NCBI GenBank assembly: GCA_002376845.1
Contig: DFOS01000015.1
Coordinates: 1 to 64,000, forward strand
Reading direction: 5' to 3'
Length of the DNA stretch: 64,000 bases
Source of the DNA: Bdellovibrionaceae bacterium UBA3535
Lineage (GTDB): Bacteria > Bdellovibrionota > Bdellovibrionia > Bdellovibrionales > UBA840
The notes under the pieces are model-generated. The model ran no database searches. It had not been told where the DNA came from and saw only the letters and a program-made list of their open reading frames with translations. A program made the translations under genes and the position numbers. This document shows, in pieces, positions 31,417 through 40,346 of the stretch; the first letter of the stretch is position 1; each line of letters begins with the position of its first letter.

Positions 31417-33228
31417 ATGATTTTATTCGGCGCTCATCAAATTGCAAAATCCTTTGGTTCACAATTTCTTTTTCGTGATTTGACATTTTCAATAGAAAAG
31501 GGGGAGAGGATTGGTTTGATTGGACCAAACGGCGCAGGCAAATCCACGCTGTTAAAAATTATTGCAGGTTTAGAAGATATTGATGAAGGCCGTTTGGCGA
31601 AATCAAAAAATCTAAAGATAGGATATTTGGAACAGGTACCAGAATTTGAACAAGGTGCCAGCATTGTAGATAGCGTAATGGAGGGCGCTAAGGATCAGCA
31701 TGATTGGGAGGAGATGGCCCGCGCACAAGAGTATATGTCAAAATTGAGTCTTAGCGAATTTGATCAGAATGCATCGGTTGCAAGTTTATCAGGTGGGTGG
31801 AAAAAAAGAGTCGCTTTAGCAAGAGAGTTGGTTCGTCAGCCAGAGCTTTTATTGTTAGACGAGCCCACAAACCATCTTGATGTCGATAGCATATTATGGT
31901 TAGAAGAGTTCATTGCAAAATCCGCTATCACCACTCTTACGATTACACACGACCGTGTTTTCCTGCAAAAAGTTTCCAATCGAATTATAGAGCTAGATAA
32001 GCGTCATCCTAAAGGACTTCTAAGTGTGAATGGAGATTATCTAGCGTTCTTAGAAAGTCGGCAGGATTTACTTGCAGCTCAGGAGCAGCAAGAAACTAAA
32101 TTAAAAAATACTTTACGGCGAGAAACGGAATGGCTTCGCCGTGGGCCCAAAGCGAGGACTACCAAATCCCGTGCTAGAATCAAAGATGCAGAAAATTTGA
32201 AGGACAAGGTGGAAGATTTAAGTCAGCGAAATAGAACCGATAAAGTTCGACTTGATTTTCAGTCTACCAATCGGTCGCCGAAAAAGCTGATTGAGGCCAA
32301 GGGAATTTCTAAAAGCTATGATGGGAAACTTGTAATTCCAGAAACCAATTTGTTAATTACCCCCAAAACGCGGCTCGGCTTGATGGGGGAGAATGGTTGT
32401 GGAAAATCGACCTTGATTCGTCTTTTGACAAAATCCGAAGAAAGTGACACGGGCGAGGTAATCCACTCCGAAAAAATTCAAGTTTCTTATTTTGAGCAAA
32501 ACCGTGAAACTCTAGACCCTACTATTAGCGGCATCAAAACGGTTTGCCCGGAAGGAGATAAGGTACATTTTGCTGGACAAGATGTGCATATTAAATCCTA
32601 TCTTGCTCGTTTTTTATTTCAGCACGAACAAATGCAAAAAGAAGTGGGCAAATTATCTGGGGGCGAACAGAGTCGCCTGCTATTGGCAAAGCTCATGCTT
32701 ACGAAGGCCAATGTTTTGGTGCTAGATGAGCCCACCAATGATCTTGATATGGCTACGTTGGATGTCTTGGGTGAGGTTTTACGCGATTTTCGAGGAGCGA
32801 TTATATTGGTAACCCATGATCGTTATTTTCTGGATCAAATGACCAATCAAATATTAGCCTTTGGCATCAATGCAAATGGGCAGAAGTCACTAGAAATGAT
32901 GAGCGGGCTAGATCAGTGGGAGGCATGGTATGCCGAGCAGGAGCAGCTTAAAAAAGATTTACTTTCAGAGAACAACAAAAGCAAAAGTAAATCTAAGTCT
33001 GATCAAAAGAAACGAAAGCTTTCCTACAAAGAGCAGCGTGAGCTAGATCTAATGGAAGATAGTATTGCTAAGGCAGAAAAACGTCTACAATTGCTCGAGG
33101 AAGAGTCGCGATTGCCCGAGGTAATTAGTGATGCAAAAAAGCTGGAGGCGTTAAGCAAAGATATGGCTACTGCCCAAGCAGAAGTGGATCGCTTGTATGC
33201 TAGGTGGGAAGAGCTATTATCCATTTAG
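31417..33228 (+). CDS. uup: ABC-F ATPase, Uup-type
   Basis: 603 residues without membrane segments: two ABC domains (Walker A GPNGAGKST and GENGCGKST; signatures LSGGWKKR and LSGGEQSR), joined by a linker, followed by a Uup-like coiled-coil C-terminal domain (KRKLSYKEQRELDLMEDSI). ABC-F proteins act on ribosomes or DNA; Uup affects transposon excision and recombination. Its stop overlaps the convergent nuclease gene by 4 bases. Confidence 0.88.
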   Translation: MILFGAHQIAKSFGSQFLFRDLTFSIEKGERIGLIGPNGAGKSTLLKIIAGLEDIDEGRLAKSKNLKIGYLEQVPEFEQGASIVDSVMEGAKDQHDWEEMARAQEYMSKLSLSEFDQNASVASLSGGWKKRVALARELVRQPELLLLDEPTNHLDVDSILWLEEFIAKSAITTLTITHDRVFLQKVSNRIIELDKRHPKGLLSVNGDYLAFLESRQDLLAAQEQQETKLKNTLRRETEWLRRGPKARTTKSRARIKDAENLKDKVEDLSQRNRTDKVRLDFQSTNRSPKKLIEAKGISKSYDGKLVIPETNLLITPKTRLGLMGENGCGKSTLIRLLTKSEESDTGEVIHSEKIQVSYFEQNRETLDPTISGIKTVCPEGDKVHFAGQDVHIKSYLARFLFQHEQMQKEVGKLSGGEQSRLLLAKLMLTKANVLVLDEPTNDLDMATLDVLGEVLRDFRGAIILVTHDRYFLDQMTNQILAFGINANGQKSLEMMSGLDQWEAWYAEQEQLKKDLLSENNKSKSKSKSDQKKRKLSYKEQRELDLMEDSIAKAEKRLQLLEEESRLPEVISDAKKLEALSKDMATAQAEVDRLYARWEELLSI

Positions 33229-33677
33229 TCGCTTGCTGTATTTCTTTTGAAACGGCACCAGTCGATTTGCTGTTTTTTGCCGCCATCATAGGCGTAGGCG
33301 AGATCATTCTTAATTAAAAATTCGGACAGATTTTTTCCATCCACAATCACGTCCGCAACAATGCGAAAGTATTTACCTCTCTCGATATTTTTAAGATCAA
33401 TTCTTTTGGCTTTTTTTAATAAATTTCCTACCAATTGTTTTGCATTCTGCGCTTGTCTTTTTTCACAAGAGTTTTTAGTTCGAATCTCTGGTGCATCGAT
33501 TCCGCGAACGCGGATGTTGACCTTTTCTCCTATCAAAGGGTGAACAGACGGTATATTAAAGGTCACGGTGTCCGCATCGTAATTTTTAATATATTGTACG
33601 CAAGCAAAGCTATTAGCAGAATGCTGGCAGGCATCTTCCGCTTGTAATAACAAGAGGCTTAATAGAGTCATAATCAT
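33225..33677 (-). CDS. Secreted staphylococcal-nuclease-like protein
   Basis: 150 residues, short signal peptide. The SNase fold shows YDADTV, IRVRGIDAPEI, EKRQAQ and GKYFRIVADVIVDG with the Arg and Glu residues of the catalytic set. Paralogue of the element gene at 5,462. Probably periplasmic or extracellular DNase/RNase. It converges with uup. Confidence 0.8.
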   Translation of the reverse strand: MIMTLLSLLLLQAEDACQHSANSFACVQYIKNYDADTVTFNIPSVHPLIGEKVNIRVRGIDAPEIRTKNSCEKRQAQNAKQLVGNLLKKAKRIDLKNIERGKYFRIVADVIVDGKNLSEFLIKNDLAYAYDGGKKQQIDWCRFKRNTASD

Positions 33678-33749
33678 ATAATAGAATCGGTAAATGTAGG
33701 GAAAAATTTAATTGTATCGTTTTGATCCGATAATAGATGTCTTTTAAAG

Positions 33750-34154
33750 CTAGCGAATCTGTCTTAGACGAATACAAACACGATGCTGGTTGCGGCGTGG
33801 ATCATAATAAAAATCATTAACATAGCTTAACTTCACAGGCTTGGTTCGCTCAAAATACAAACGAAACATCTTAGCACCTTGGCGGTAAGGAATGGTGGCA
33901 GTTAAAAGATCTGGCTTGGCTTTTACTGTTCGCTTCTTTTCGGATAGGTTTAACTCAGGCTGTAAATAATATTTTTTACCCGACACATCGATGACCGCAT
34001 AATGCATCAAGGGATGACGGTAGTTATTTTTATAGCCAATTTCTATGGCCGTAAAACCACAGCGCTCTCCTGTTCGGCTGTCAACGCCCTCGTAGTAAGA
34101 GTAAGTATCATTAGCGAAAGTAAAATTAAGCACAAAAAGAATTAAAGTTAACAT
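33750..34154 (-). CDS. Small secreted protein
   Basis: 134 residues with signal peptide (residues 1-15); a body of strand-like basic sequence with two Cys (GERCGF, HRVCIRLR) likely forming a disulfide. No family recognised. Its function is unknown and it does not seem linked to a neighbour. Confidence 0.5.
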   Translation of the reverse strand: MLTLILFVLNFTFANDTYSYYEGVDSRTGERCGFTAIEIGYKNNYRHPLMHYAVIDVSGKKYYLQPELNLSEKKRTVKAKPDLLTATIPYRQGAKMFRLYFERTKPVKLSYVNDFYYDPRRNQHRVCIRLRQIR

Positions 34155-34218
34155 GCAATACCATTATGGTTGTTAAAGCTCTTATTGTCAGCCCCCTAGA
34201 ACCATAGGACTTCCTGCG

Positions 34219-34641
34219 TCAGTAAGGGGCCTTAGGATAAAACTTATTCTTTATCCATCTGCAAAGTACAACCAGGCCAATCAGGGCAAATGTAATGGCT
34301 GTTACTTGCATCACTAGAGAATCATTCAGGCTAATACCAAAAAATCGCTCCACTGCAAAAGTAATAAATGAATGGGGAAGGTCCTGGTAGCCTCTAGCCC
34401 AAAGAATTTGGTAGTGCCAGTCCGTCAGAAAACAATATCCCCACCCATAAAAGTATCCAATCACCAGCCAACTAAAAAGTGTCATGGAATACAAAATCAA
34501 ATGGGCCTTTTGCGTTTTCGGCCATAACCAAGCAGTCAAATTAAATAGAATTATGACTATATGGAGCGTGGTTAAGAGAATGTCGAAAAAAAGAAGTAAC
34601 ACGACCCATTGTAGCGACTTCTTGTAGAAATGAAAAGCCAA
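34219..34641 (-). CDS. DUF2784-like membrane protein
   Basis: 140 residues, four helices with the GYCFLTDWHYQ motif that marks the DUF2784 family (normally CPLTxxE). Integral inner-membrane protein with unknown role. The start at 34,641 has AGGAG upstream. Divergent from the thioredoxin gene at 34,731. Confidence 0.65.
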   Translation of the reverse strand: MAFHFYKKSLQWVVLLLFFDILLTTLHIVIILFNLTAWLWPKTQKAHLILYSMTLFSWLVIGYFYGWGYCFLTDWHYQILWARGYQDLPHSFITFAVERFFGISLNDSLVMQVTAITFALIGLVVLCRWIKNKFYPKAPY

Positions 34642-34730
34642 TAGGAGGGTTTAGCGCCTGTCAAACTTAGAGCAAAAGCCATTGAATCTTCCTGGGTTTT
34701 CATATAATTTGTGCGCATTAGGAGGTAGCT

Positions 34731-35042
34731 ATGAAGGAACTTAATAGTGACAACTTAGGCGATGTAATAAAAGAAAATGATAGAGTTTTGGTACAGTACG
34801 GAGCTAGTTGGTGTGGTAGTTGCCGCATGGTAAAGCCAAAGTTTCAAAGCCTCTCAGAAAAAACAGATGGTGTGGCTTTCTATTATGTAGATGCAGAAAA
34901 ATATCCAGAGTCTCGAAAGCTTGCGGATGTCAGCAATTTGCCAACGTTCGCTCTTTTTGAAGGGGGAGAGTTCAAGTCTCAGGTAATTGGCACTAAATTT
35001 GAAAAAGTGGAGGCTTTAATCAATGCGTCTACCAGTAATTAA
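34731..35042 (+). CDS. Thioredoxin
   Basis: 103 residues, cytoplasmic. Active site WCGSC in GASWCGSCRMV replaces the usual WCGPC; cis-proline motif SNLPTFALF is present. Reduces disulfides of client enzymes. AGGAGG at 34,721-34,726. The next gene overlaps by 20 bases. Confidence 0.88.
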   Translation: MKELNSDNLGDVIKENDRVLVQYGASWCGSCRMVKPKFQSLSEKTDGVAFYYVDAEKYPESRKLADVSNLPTFALFEGGEFKSQVIGTKFEKVEALINASTSN

Positions 35043-35280
35043 GGGCTTTGTTATAATCATCGAAAATTCAGGTGAAGAAAAAATCGAAAACGCCATTCAG
35101 GTACTGGAGGCGACATCGGAAATACGTGGTTTTAAGGAAGAAGAATTAGAGGTGATAGGTGAGCTATTAAGCAATATGTTTGGAGCACTTGAGGTGTCCA
35201 AGGATATTGCCTCTGGTACGCCAAGCACAGAAGCTCATAATAATTTTATGAAGCGTGTGATGGGTTCCATTGATAAGTAA
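35023..35280 (+). CDS. DUF6952-like small protein coupled to thioredoxin
   Basis: 85 residues, acidic and helical. The pattern (VIKGFVIIIEN, then EEELEVIGELLSNMFGALEV) matches the small protein found after thioredoxin and peroxiredoxin genes in Bacteroidota, called DUF6952. Here it overlaps the thioredoxin gene, but no peroxiredoxin is adjacent. Function unknown; a helper of the thioredoxin system is inferred. Confidence 0.6.
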   Translation: MRLPVIKGFVIIIENSGEEKIENAIQVLEATSEIRGFKEEELEVIGELLSNMFGALEVSKDIASGTPSTEAHNNFMKRVMGSIDK

Positions 35281-35285
35281 TGCCA

Positions 35286-35624
35286 TCACCCATTAGTTTT
35301 TAGGGCATCCAGATTCAAGTCCAATAGTTCCCCCATCCAAATGGCATGTTCGGTATGATCTTTAAAGTCATCACCCGTAACTGGGTGGGTGAAAACCGTC
35401 AGCCCGCGCCGGTTTTTCATCAGATAAGGCATTACACGGCCGAACTTATTGGGTTCGTATTTTATTTGCACGCTCCAGCGCGGATGCGGGCCCACGTTTT
35501 TATCCCAAAAGCGTCCAATTTGCACATCAAATTTTTCTTGAATCCTATGGCACAATTCCTCTGCAATTTCTCTTGTATTCTCATCAAAATATATATGTGA
35601 ATGGTATTCGCTGGTAGTTGCCAT
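35286..35624 (-). CDS. DOPA 4,5-dioxygenase-family protein
   Basis: About 112 residues from ATG 35,624 (ATTSEYHSHIYF); the frame to 35,654 adds ten residues without signal or site. HxH in YHSHIYF, IGRFWDKNVGPHPRWS and TGDDFKDHTEHAIWMG supply the His residues that bind iron in this family. Catalyses extradiol cleavage of catechols in plants and fungi; bacterial members are poorly studied. Confidence 0.78.
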   Translation of the reverse strand: MATTSEYHSHIYFDENTREIAEELCHRIQEKFDVQIGRFWDKNVGPHPRWSVQIKYEPNKFGRVMPYLMKNRRGLTVFTHPVTGDDFKDHTEHAIWMGELLDLNLDALKTNG

Positions 35625-36025
35625 ATAAGCCCCCAATAATAGGTTGGCATTCAAATAGGAAATTTTCTAGTGAAAAGAAGTCTGGACATAGGCTGCGATG
35701 CTGAAAAATTGTCTCTAAGCACTGTCTCATATTTGGTCATTGGTCTTACACATGCTAGTTTGCAGTGTCACGTGTCTTAGAATTGTATATGTATAACGGG
35801 TGCTAAGGTCTGTCTTGTAATTGGTCTTTGAGGCAATGCATTTACAAAGTCTAGCTTGCAAATTATCTGTGTAATCCTAGTAAGTTGCCTTCATAATAAT
35901 GGATTAATAAAAAACCAAGTATTTAGAAATATACTTTCTAACTAGATATTCATTTGCTTAAATATATTGAATAGTTTGATTAAAATGAATGAATAAAAAA
36001 AGCATTGAGCATGCTTCGGTTCTGA

Positions 36026-36055
36026 TTGTCGAAACAAATTAGGCAGTGTTATACT
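36026..36055 (+). promoter_or_regulatory. Sigma70-like promoter of the carbonic anhydrase gene
   Basis: TTGTCG (36,026-36,031), an 18-base spacer and TATACT (36,050-36,055) form a good sigma70-type pair 50 bases before the ATG. The intergenic region 35,655-36,104 is 450 bases with no gene; AAGCA-N7-TGCTT at 36,000-36,016 is the only other dyad seen. Confidence 0.5.
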
Positions 36056-36104
36056 AAGATAAGAAATTAAACTTAAATCTATTAACATCAACAAAGGGAT
36101 TAAA

Positions 36105-36815
36105 ATGAAAAAAAGCATAGCATTTTTTGTTGTGACTGTGGCAGGACTTGCTGTAGTTGCTTGTTCGAGTATGGGTGGGAAAACGGCTCCTGTTGGAGAT
36201 GTTTTTACAAAGGAAAAGCAGGCAGAACTTACCCCTGATAGGGCCTTAGAGCTTTTAAAAGAGGGTAACGAGCGATTTGTAAACAACGATATGACGGTGA
36301 GAAACCATAATTCGCAAGTGCGCAAAGCTGTTAGTGGGCAATATCCCAAGGCAATTGTTTTAAGTTGTGTGGATAGCCGGGTGCCAGTAGAAGATGTTTT
36401 TGATCGAGGAATAGGGGATGTTTTTGTTGCCCGTGTTGCAGGTAATTTTGTCAATGAAGACATTCTGGGCAGCATGGAGTTTGCAACCAAAGTAGCAGGC
36501 TCTAAACTAATTGTGGTTATGGGACATGAGCACTGCGGAGCAGTTAAAGCCGCAGTAGATGGTGTGAAGCTAGGAAACATCACTTCTTTGGTGAATAGCA
36601 TTAAGCCAGCTGTTAGAATGACAAGTTCCTTTGAAGGAGAGAAATCCTCCAAAAACCCCGAGTATGTAAGCGCAGTCTGCAAGAATAATGTTAAAAATAC
36701 GATTTCTCAGATTCGCAAACGCTCGAAAATCATTCGTGATCTAGAAAAGGGTGGCGATATTAAAATCGTTGGTGCCATGTATGATATGGATACGGGCCGC
36801 GTAGACTTTTACTAA
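36105..36815 (+). CDS. Beta-class carbonic anhydrase lipoprotein
   Basis: 236 residues. N-terminal lipoprotein signal (AGLAVVACSS, lipobox Cys ~20) followed by a full beta-carbonic anhydrase: LSCVDSRVP (Cys and the Asp-Arg dyad), GDVFVARVAGN, and MGHEHCGAVKAA (His and Cys zinc ligands). Interconverts CO2 and bicarbonate. The lipid anchor places it in the periplasm, which would feed bicarbonate across the envelope. Own promoter and terminator. Confidence 0.9.
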   Translation: MKKSIAFFVVTVAGLAVVACSSMGGKTAPVGDVFTKEKQAELTPDRALELLKEGNERFVNNDMTVRNHNSQVRKAVSGQYPKAIVLSCVDSRVPVEDVFDRGIGDVFVARVAGNFVNEDILGSMEFATKVAGSKLIVVMGHEHCGAVKAAVDGVKLGNITSLVNSIKPAVRMTSSFEGEKSSKNPEYVSAVCKNNVKNTISQIRKRSKIIRDLEKGGDIKIVGAMYDMDTGRVDFY

Positions 36816-36873
36816 AAACTATACCGGCACGAATTGGGGGTTTATTAAATTTCCAATTCTAATTTAAGATTCA

Positions 36874-37572
36874 TTAGGGGGCCTGTTGGCCCCCTTTTTT
36901 ACAAGCGTTCACAAAATTAAAAAACAGCGATCTTGCATCCTTTCTGTGTATTAAAAATTCAGGATGAAACTGCACCCCAATTATATAATTATTTTTCTGA
37001 TGCTCGATAGATTGAACGATACCGTTGGATTCTTTCGAGGTGATCTTAAGATCCATTCCTAACTTATCAATGGACTGAGTGTGCATACTATTAACTTTGG
37101 CAACCGTGCTTTTAAAGGCTCTATGTAATTTAGAGTCTTTGTTGATGATTATTTTTTTTCGAAAGAAAATTTTTGCCAGTAAGCTAGAGGGGTAATTCGC
37201 ATTCTCATATACTTTTTCAATGTCAGTAAAAAGGCTTCCGCCTTCGAATACATTCAATAGTTGAGCGCCTCGGCATATGCATAACATAGGGATATCAGTC
37301 AGTTTCGCCAATTTGATCAAATCAATTTCAAGTTTGTCCCGTTCCTTGTCGTATCGATAGTCTGTCTTTATATCATTACTATCGAACCATTGAGGCATAA
37401 CATCCGTTCCGCCGGCCAATACAAGGCCTTGTATTTTGCCATCAATGTTTGGCTTTGCGGGTGTAATATTAATGGGTTTTGCTCCAGCAAGGAATAGGGC
37501 AAGGCGTATTGCCAGGTTTTGCGTATAGCCCCCATTTCTAGGTTTGCTAACAGCAATAATAGGTCGGTTCAT
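36874..37572 (-). CDS. Class-I glutamine-amidotransferase-like hydrolase (PuuD-like)
   Basis: 232 residues. Cys nucleophile in LCICRGAQLLNVFEGGSL (PuuD family has CRGxQ) with the GVQFHPE motif containing the His and Glu of the triad (~206). PuuD cleaves gamma-glutamyl amides. Its ATG overlaps the stop of the amidoligase gene by 4 bases, so it is the product partner of that enzyme: one would make and the other break (or transfer) a gamma-glutamyl or peptide amide bond. Confidence 0.8.
   Translation of the reverse strand: MNRPIIAVSKPRNGGYTQNLAIRLALFLAGAKPINITPAKPNIDGKIQGLVLAGGTDVMPQWFDSNDIKTDYRYDKERDKLEIDLIKLAKLTDIPMLCICRGAQLLNVFEGGSLFTDIEKVYENANYPSSLLAKIFFRKKIIINKDSKLHRAFKSTVAKVNSMHTQSIDKLGMDLKITSKESNGIVQSIEHQKNNYIIGVQFHPEFLIHRKDARSLFFNFVNACKKGGQQAP
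36877..36900 (+). terminator. Bidirectional terminator
   Basis: GGGGGCC-TGTT-GGCCCCC stem-loop followed by TTTTTT, at the end of the carbonic anhydrase gene and inside the last codons of the minus-strand gene at 36,874. It serves the plus strand; the minus strand has no long T-run on its side. Confidence 0.8.
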
Positions 37573-38522
37573 TGGCGGATTCTTTCCACATAGTTGTTTA
37601 GTTCAATGAGTTTTGTAGACGAGTGGAACTCAATGCTTTTGGATAGGCTATTCTTATGAAAATCGCATAGCTCTTGAAATAGTTCGTGGCTTGCTAATTT
37701 TTCTACTAAAAGCCATCTTTGCCATTCTATTTGTATATCCCATGATTTCATGCTGATTTGGCAATTGGGCAAGCGGTAATGATAGGTTGGGCGTGATTTT
37801 ACGAGCTCATCCTTTACAGTGTTTCGCACGCGTTGTTTATCTAGATGCATAAATAGCGGCAATAAATCCAAACTTCTATTTCTTGTGGGATTGTAGTCCA
37901 AATAGTCATCGATCAATTTCTCCTGATTCGGAGAGTAATCTTCAGAAAAAATCAATCGTTGGTACTTTTTAGGAAAGTCCCCAGCAAAAGAAGTTAATAT
38001 GCGGGTAGTATCAATTTGAATTTGTGCCTTCAGCCAGTCGGATAAAATTAGAAATGATTTGAATTCATTTAAAATTTTTTCTGTTTCAAAGCTTTGCAAT
38101 TCTGGATTTAGTTGCGCTCCAAAGGCAAAGCGAAACGACTCGGTGCTGCCCTTTGCCCCGTTTTTTGCCAATGTTGTATGGAGCTTCGATACTTCATTGA
38201 TTTTATCCACGGCAATGGGTGGGCAAACCAATTCCGTGGGAACAATTTCTCTATAAGCACTTTCAAGAAATTTTTTTAGCCAGCCTTCGTAGTCGGCTTC
38301 CTTTTTTTGCTGATTTTCTTTCGATGCTTCGGATAGCTTTTTTATGAACTTGGCATCTGTTTCAGCTTGGAAGTCCCCTAAATCACTATGGATTTTTACG
38401 CAGTCCTCTGTGATCTCCTCGATTTTCCCATTCAGTTCTTTGGCAACTATTTCGGCACTTTCTCTAGCAGATAGTCCGTAATATTCTAGTTCAATGCCGA
38501 TTTTTCTTTGTTCCTTCGTCAT
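37569..38522 (-). CDS. Amidoligase-family enzyme
   Basis: 317 residues; N-terminal IGIELEYYGLSARESAE is the start of Amidoligase_2 (relatives of carboxylate-amine ligases with ATP-grasp-independent COOH-NH2 ligase fold), then FQAETDAKFIKKL and a long helical C-terminus. It would form an amide bond between a carboxylate and an amine using ATP. Next to the GATase-like hydrolase in a 4-base overlap. Published genome surveys note such pairs in peptide or wall modification systems. Substrate unknown. Confidence 0.75.
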   Translation of the reverse strand: MTKEQRKIGIELEYYGLSARESAEIVAKELNGKIEEITEDCVKIHSDLGDFQAETDAKFIKKLSEASKENQQKKEADYEGWLKKFLESAYREIVPTELVCPPIAVDKINEVSKLHTTLAKNGAKGSTESFRFAFGAQLNPELQSFETEKILNEFKSFLILSDWLKAQIQIDTTRILTSFAGDFPKKYQRLIFSEDYSPNQEKLIDDYLDYNPTRNRSLDLLPLFMHLDKQRVRNTVKDELVKSRPTYHYRLPNCQISMKSWDIQIEWQRWLLVEKLASHELFQELCDFHKNSLSKSIEFHSSTKLIELNNYVERIRQ

Positions 38523-38706
38523 AAATATCCTTGTGCCAACTAAGATAGCACAAAATCATAATAGAATATAGACGCAACTCTCTAGACTCTTTTTGTGTAA
38601 TTATGGCAAACGAAAGATTTATACATTTGCTAGCTACCCATTTTTAAGAACTATAGAATATTGAGCTTGTCGTGACATTAAAAGTAAAAAGCATTAAGCA
38701 CTAAAT

Positions 38707-39462
38707 ATGAAGAAAAAATATCATTTCCATCACTTGTTTTATTTCATCCGTTTGCTATTGCTATCGATTTTTCTGACAGCCTGTGGTCACTCTGACTGGC
38801 GCACAGCGGATCGCAGCAGTGCGGGAATAGCTCCACTGCCACAAAAAGAAAAGCGGGCGATCGTTCAAGTCTATGTAGCACGAACTTTTAACTGGCATAA
38901 ATATCTAGCGGTTCACTCATGGATTGCTTTCAAGGAACATGGTGCAGAAGCATATGAGGTATACCATGTAGTAGGTTGGCAGGTTCGTAATGGAGGAAGT
39001 GCCATTCGCGGCGGCGAGGATATTCCTGATAGAAAGTGGTATGGAAGTATGCCTGTGATAATTAACGAACTTGTCGGTGAAAAAGCGGAAAGAGCCATTC
39101 CTAAGATCCGTGAGGTCATTCAAGACTATCCTTATCAAAAGTTTTACCGAATGTTTCCAGGTCCCAATAGCAATACATTTGTTTCACATATAATTCGCAG
39201 CGTAGATGACCTGCAGGTCGAGCTTCCGCCAAACGCTGTGGGTAAAGACTGGATTGGCGAAGGAGATCTTTTTGCTTATTCTGAATCGGGCACGGGGGTG
39301 CAGGCTTCAATTTTTGGTTTACTAGGCCTGACTTTGGGGCTTGCAGAAGGAATCGAAGTCAATTTACTTGGCTTAAGTTTCGGCCTTGATATCTTGCGGC
39401 CTGCTATAAAATTACCGGGGATTGGTCGATTGGGCATGAAAGATGCGGCAGTGCCCTTTTAG
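38707..39462 (+). CDS. DUF3750 lipoprotein
   Basis: 251 residues. Lipobox IFLTACG at ~25. Region ~45-200 matches DUF3750 (VQVYVARTFNWHKYLAVHSW, VVGWQVRNGGSAIR, and PGPNSNTFV). The C-terminal ~50 residues are hydrophobic (FGLLGLTLGLAEGIEVNLLG). Likely envelope-associated with the domain facing the periplasm. The biochemical role of DUF3750 is unknown. Confidence 0.78.
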   Translation: MKKKYHFHHLFYFIRLLLLSIFLTACGHSDWRTADRSSAGIAPLPQKEKRAIVQVYVARTFNWHKYLAVHSWIAFKEHGAEAYEVYHVVGWQVRNGGSAIRGGEDIPDRKWYGSMPVIINELVGEKAERAIPKIREVIQDYPYQKFYRMFPGPNSNTFVSHIIRSVDDLQVELPPNAVGKDWIGEGDLFAYSESGTGVQASIFGLLGLTLGLAEGIEVNLLGLSFGLDILRPAIKLPGIGRLGMKDAAVPF

Positions 39463-39540
39463 GTGAGCGCTTTGTTTTTTATTTGTATAAGCTTAAGCAT
39501 GCAACTATCTTTAATTTGAAAAGGTGAACCTAGGAGACAG

Positions 39541-40284
39541 ATGGAAGTGCTTGTAGATTTTTATAAAAATTTATACCGGCAAGGGCCAGGCAGTGATGAT
39601 ATAACGAAAAAGGCCATCAGCCTTACGGGCAAAATGTCTCAGAAAAACCTAAAAGTTGCCGACATTGGTTGTGGTAGTGGGGCGTCCACGACGATTTTGG
39701 CACAAAATCTAGATGCAGAAATTCTGGCCATTGATCTTTTTCCAGACTTTTTAGAGGTCCTCAAATCTAGAGCTGAAAAACAAGGCCTATCCAATAAAAT
39801 TACGACAATGGTAGCTTCTATGGAGGATCTGCCCATTCCGCCCCACAGCTTCGATATTATTTGGTCGGAGGGCGCCATTTACAATATGGGTTTTGAAAAA
39901 GGCATTCACTACTGGAAGCAATTTTTAAAAGAGGGTGGAGTGCTCGCAGTATCAGAAATAACATGGCTTACAAACTCGCGCCCACAAGAAATAGAGACAT
40001 ATTGGCAGAAGGCATATCCCGGGATTGATACTGCGCAAGAGAAAATTCAACAACTGGAGTCAGCTGGCTACAAAATGTTGGCTGATTTTAGTCTGCCAAA
40101 AAGCTGCTGGTTGGACAATTACTACGCCGAAATCGAGAGTAGCGATGAAAGTTTCTTGGAGAAATACAATTTTTCTCAGGAGGCCAAGGAAGTTGTCGAT
40201 AGTGAAAAAACAGAAGTCATGTTGTATAAAAAATTTGGCGATTACTATTCCTATGGTTTTTATATTGCGGAATTGCCTAAGTGA
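39541..40284 (+). CDS. SAM-dependent methyltransferase
   Basis: 247 residues, class I Rossmann methyltransferase: motif I VADIGCGSGASTT (~37-49), motif II acidic LAIDLF (~67), motif III SFDIIWSEGAIYNM. GGAGAC 4 bases before ATG 39,541. Substrate unknown; related proteins methylate small molecules such as quinones or sterols. Confidence 0.82.
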   Translation: MEVLVDFYKNLYRQGPGSDDITKKAISLTGKMSQKNLKVADIGCGSGASTTILAQNLDAEILAIDLFPDFLEVLKSRAEKQGLSNKITTMVASMEDLPIPPHSFDIIWSEGAIYNMGFEKGIHYWKQFLKEGGVLAVSEITWLTNSRPQEIETYWQKAYPGIDTAQEKIQQLESAGYKMLADFSLPKSCWLDNYYAEIESSDESFLEKYNFSQEAKEVVDSEKTEVMLYKKFGDYYSYGFYIAELPK

Positions 40285-40346
40285 GGACCGAAAATAAACG
40301 AGCCTTATTCTATTAGGAAAGAGTTTTATTATATGCTATTTATTTC

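Noticed and set aside
35942..36682. Minus-strand ORF (246 codons) over the carbonic anhydrase gene
   Set aside because: The plus-strand frame has lipobox, zinc ligands, promoter and terminator; the antisense frame has none of these.
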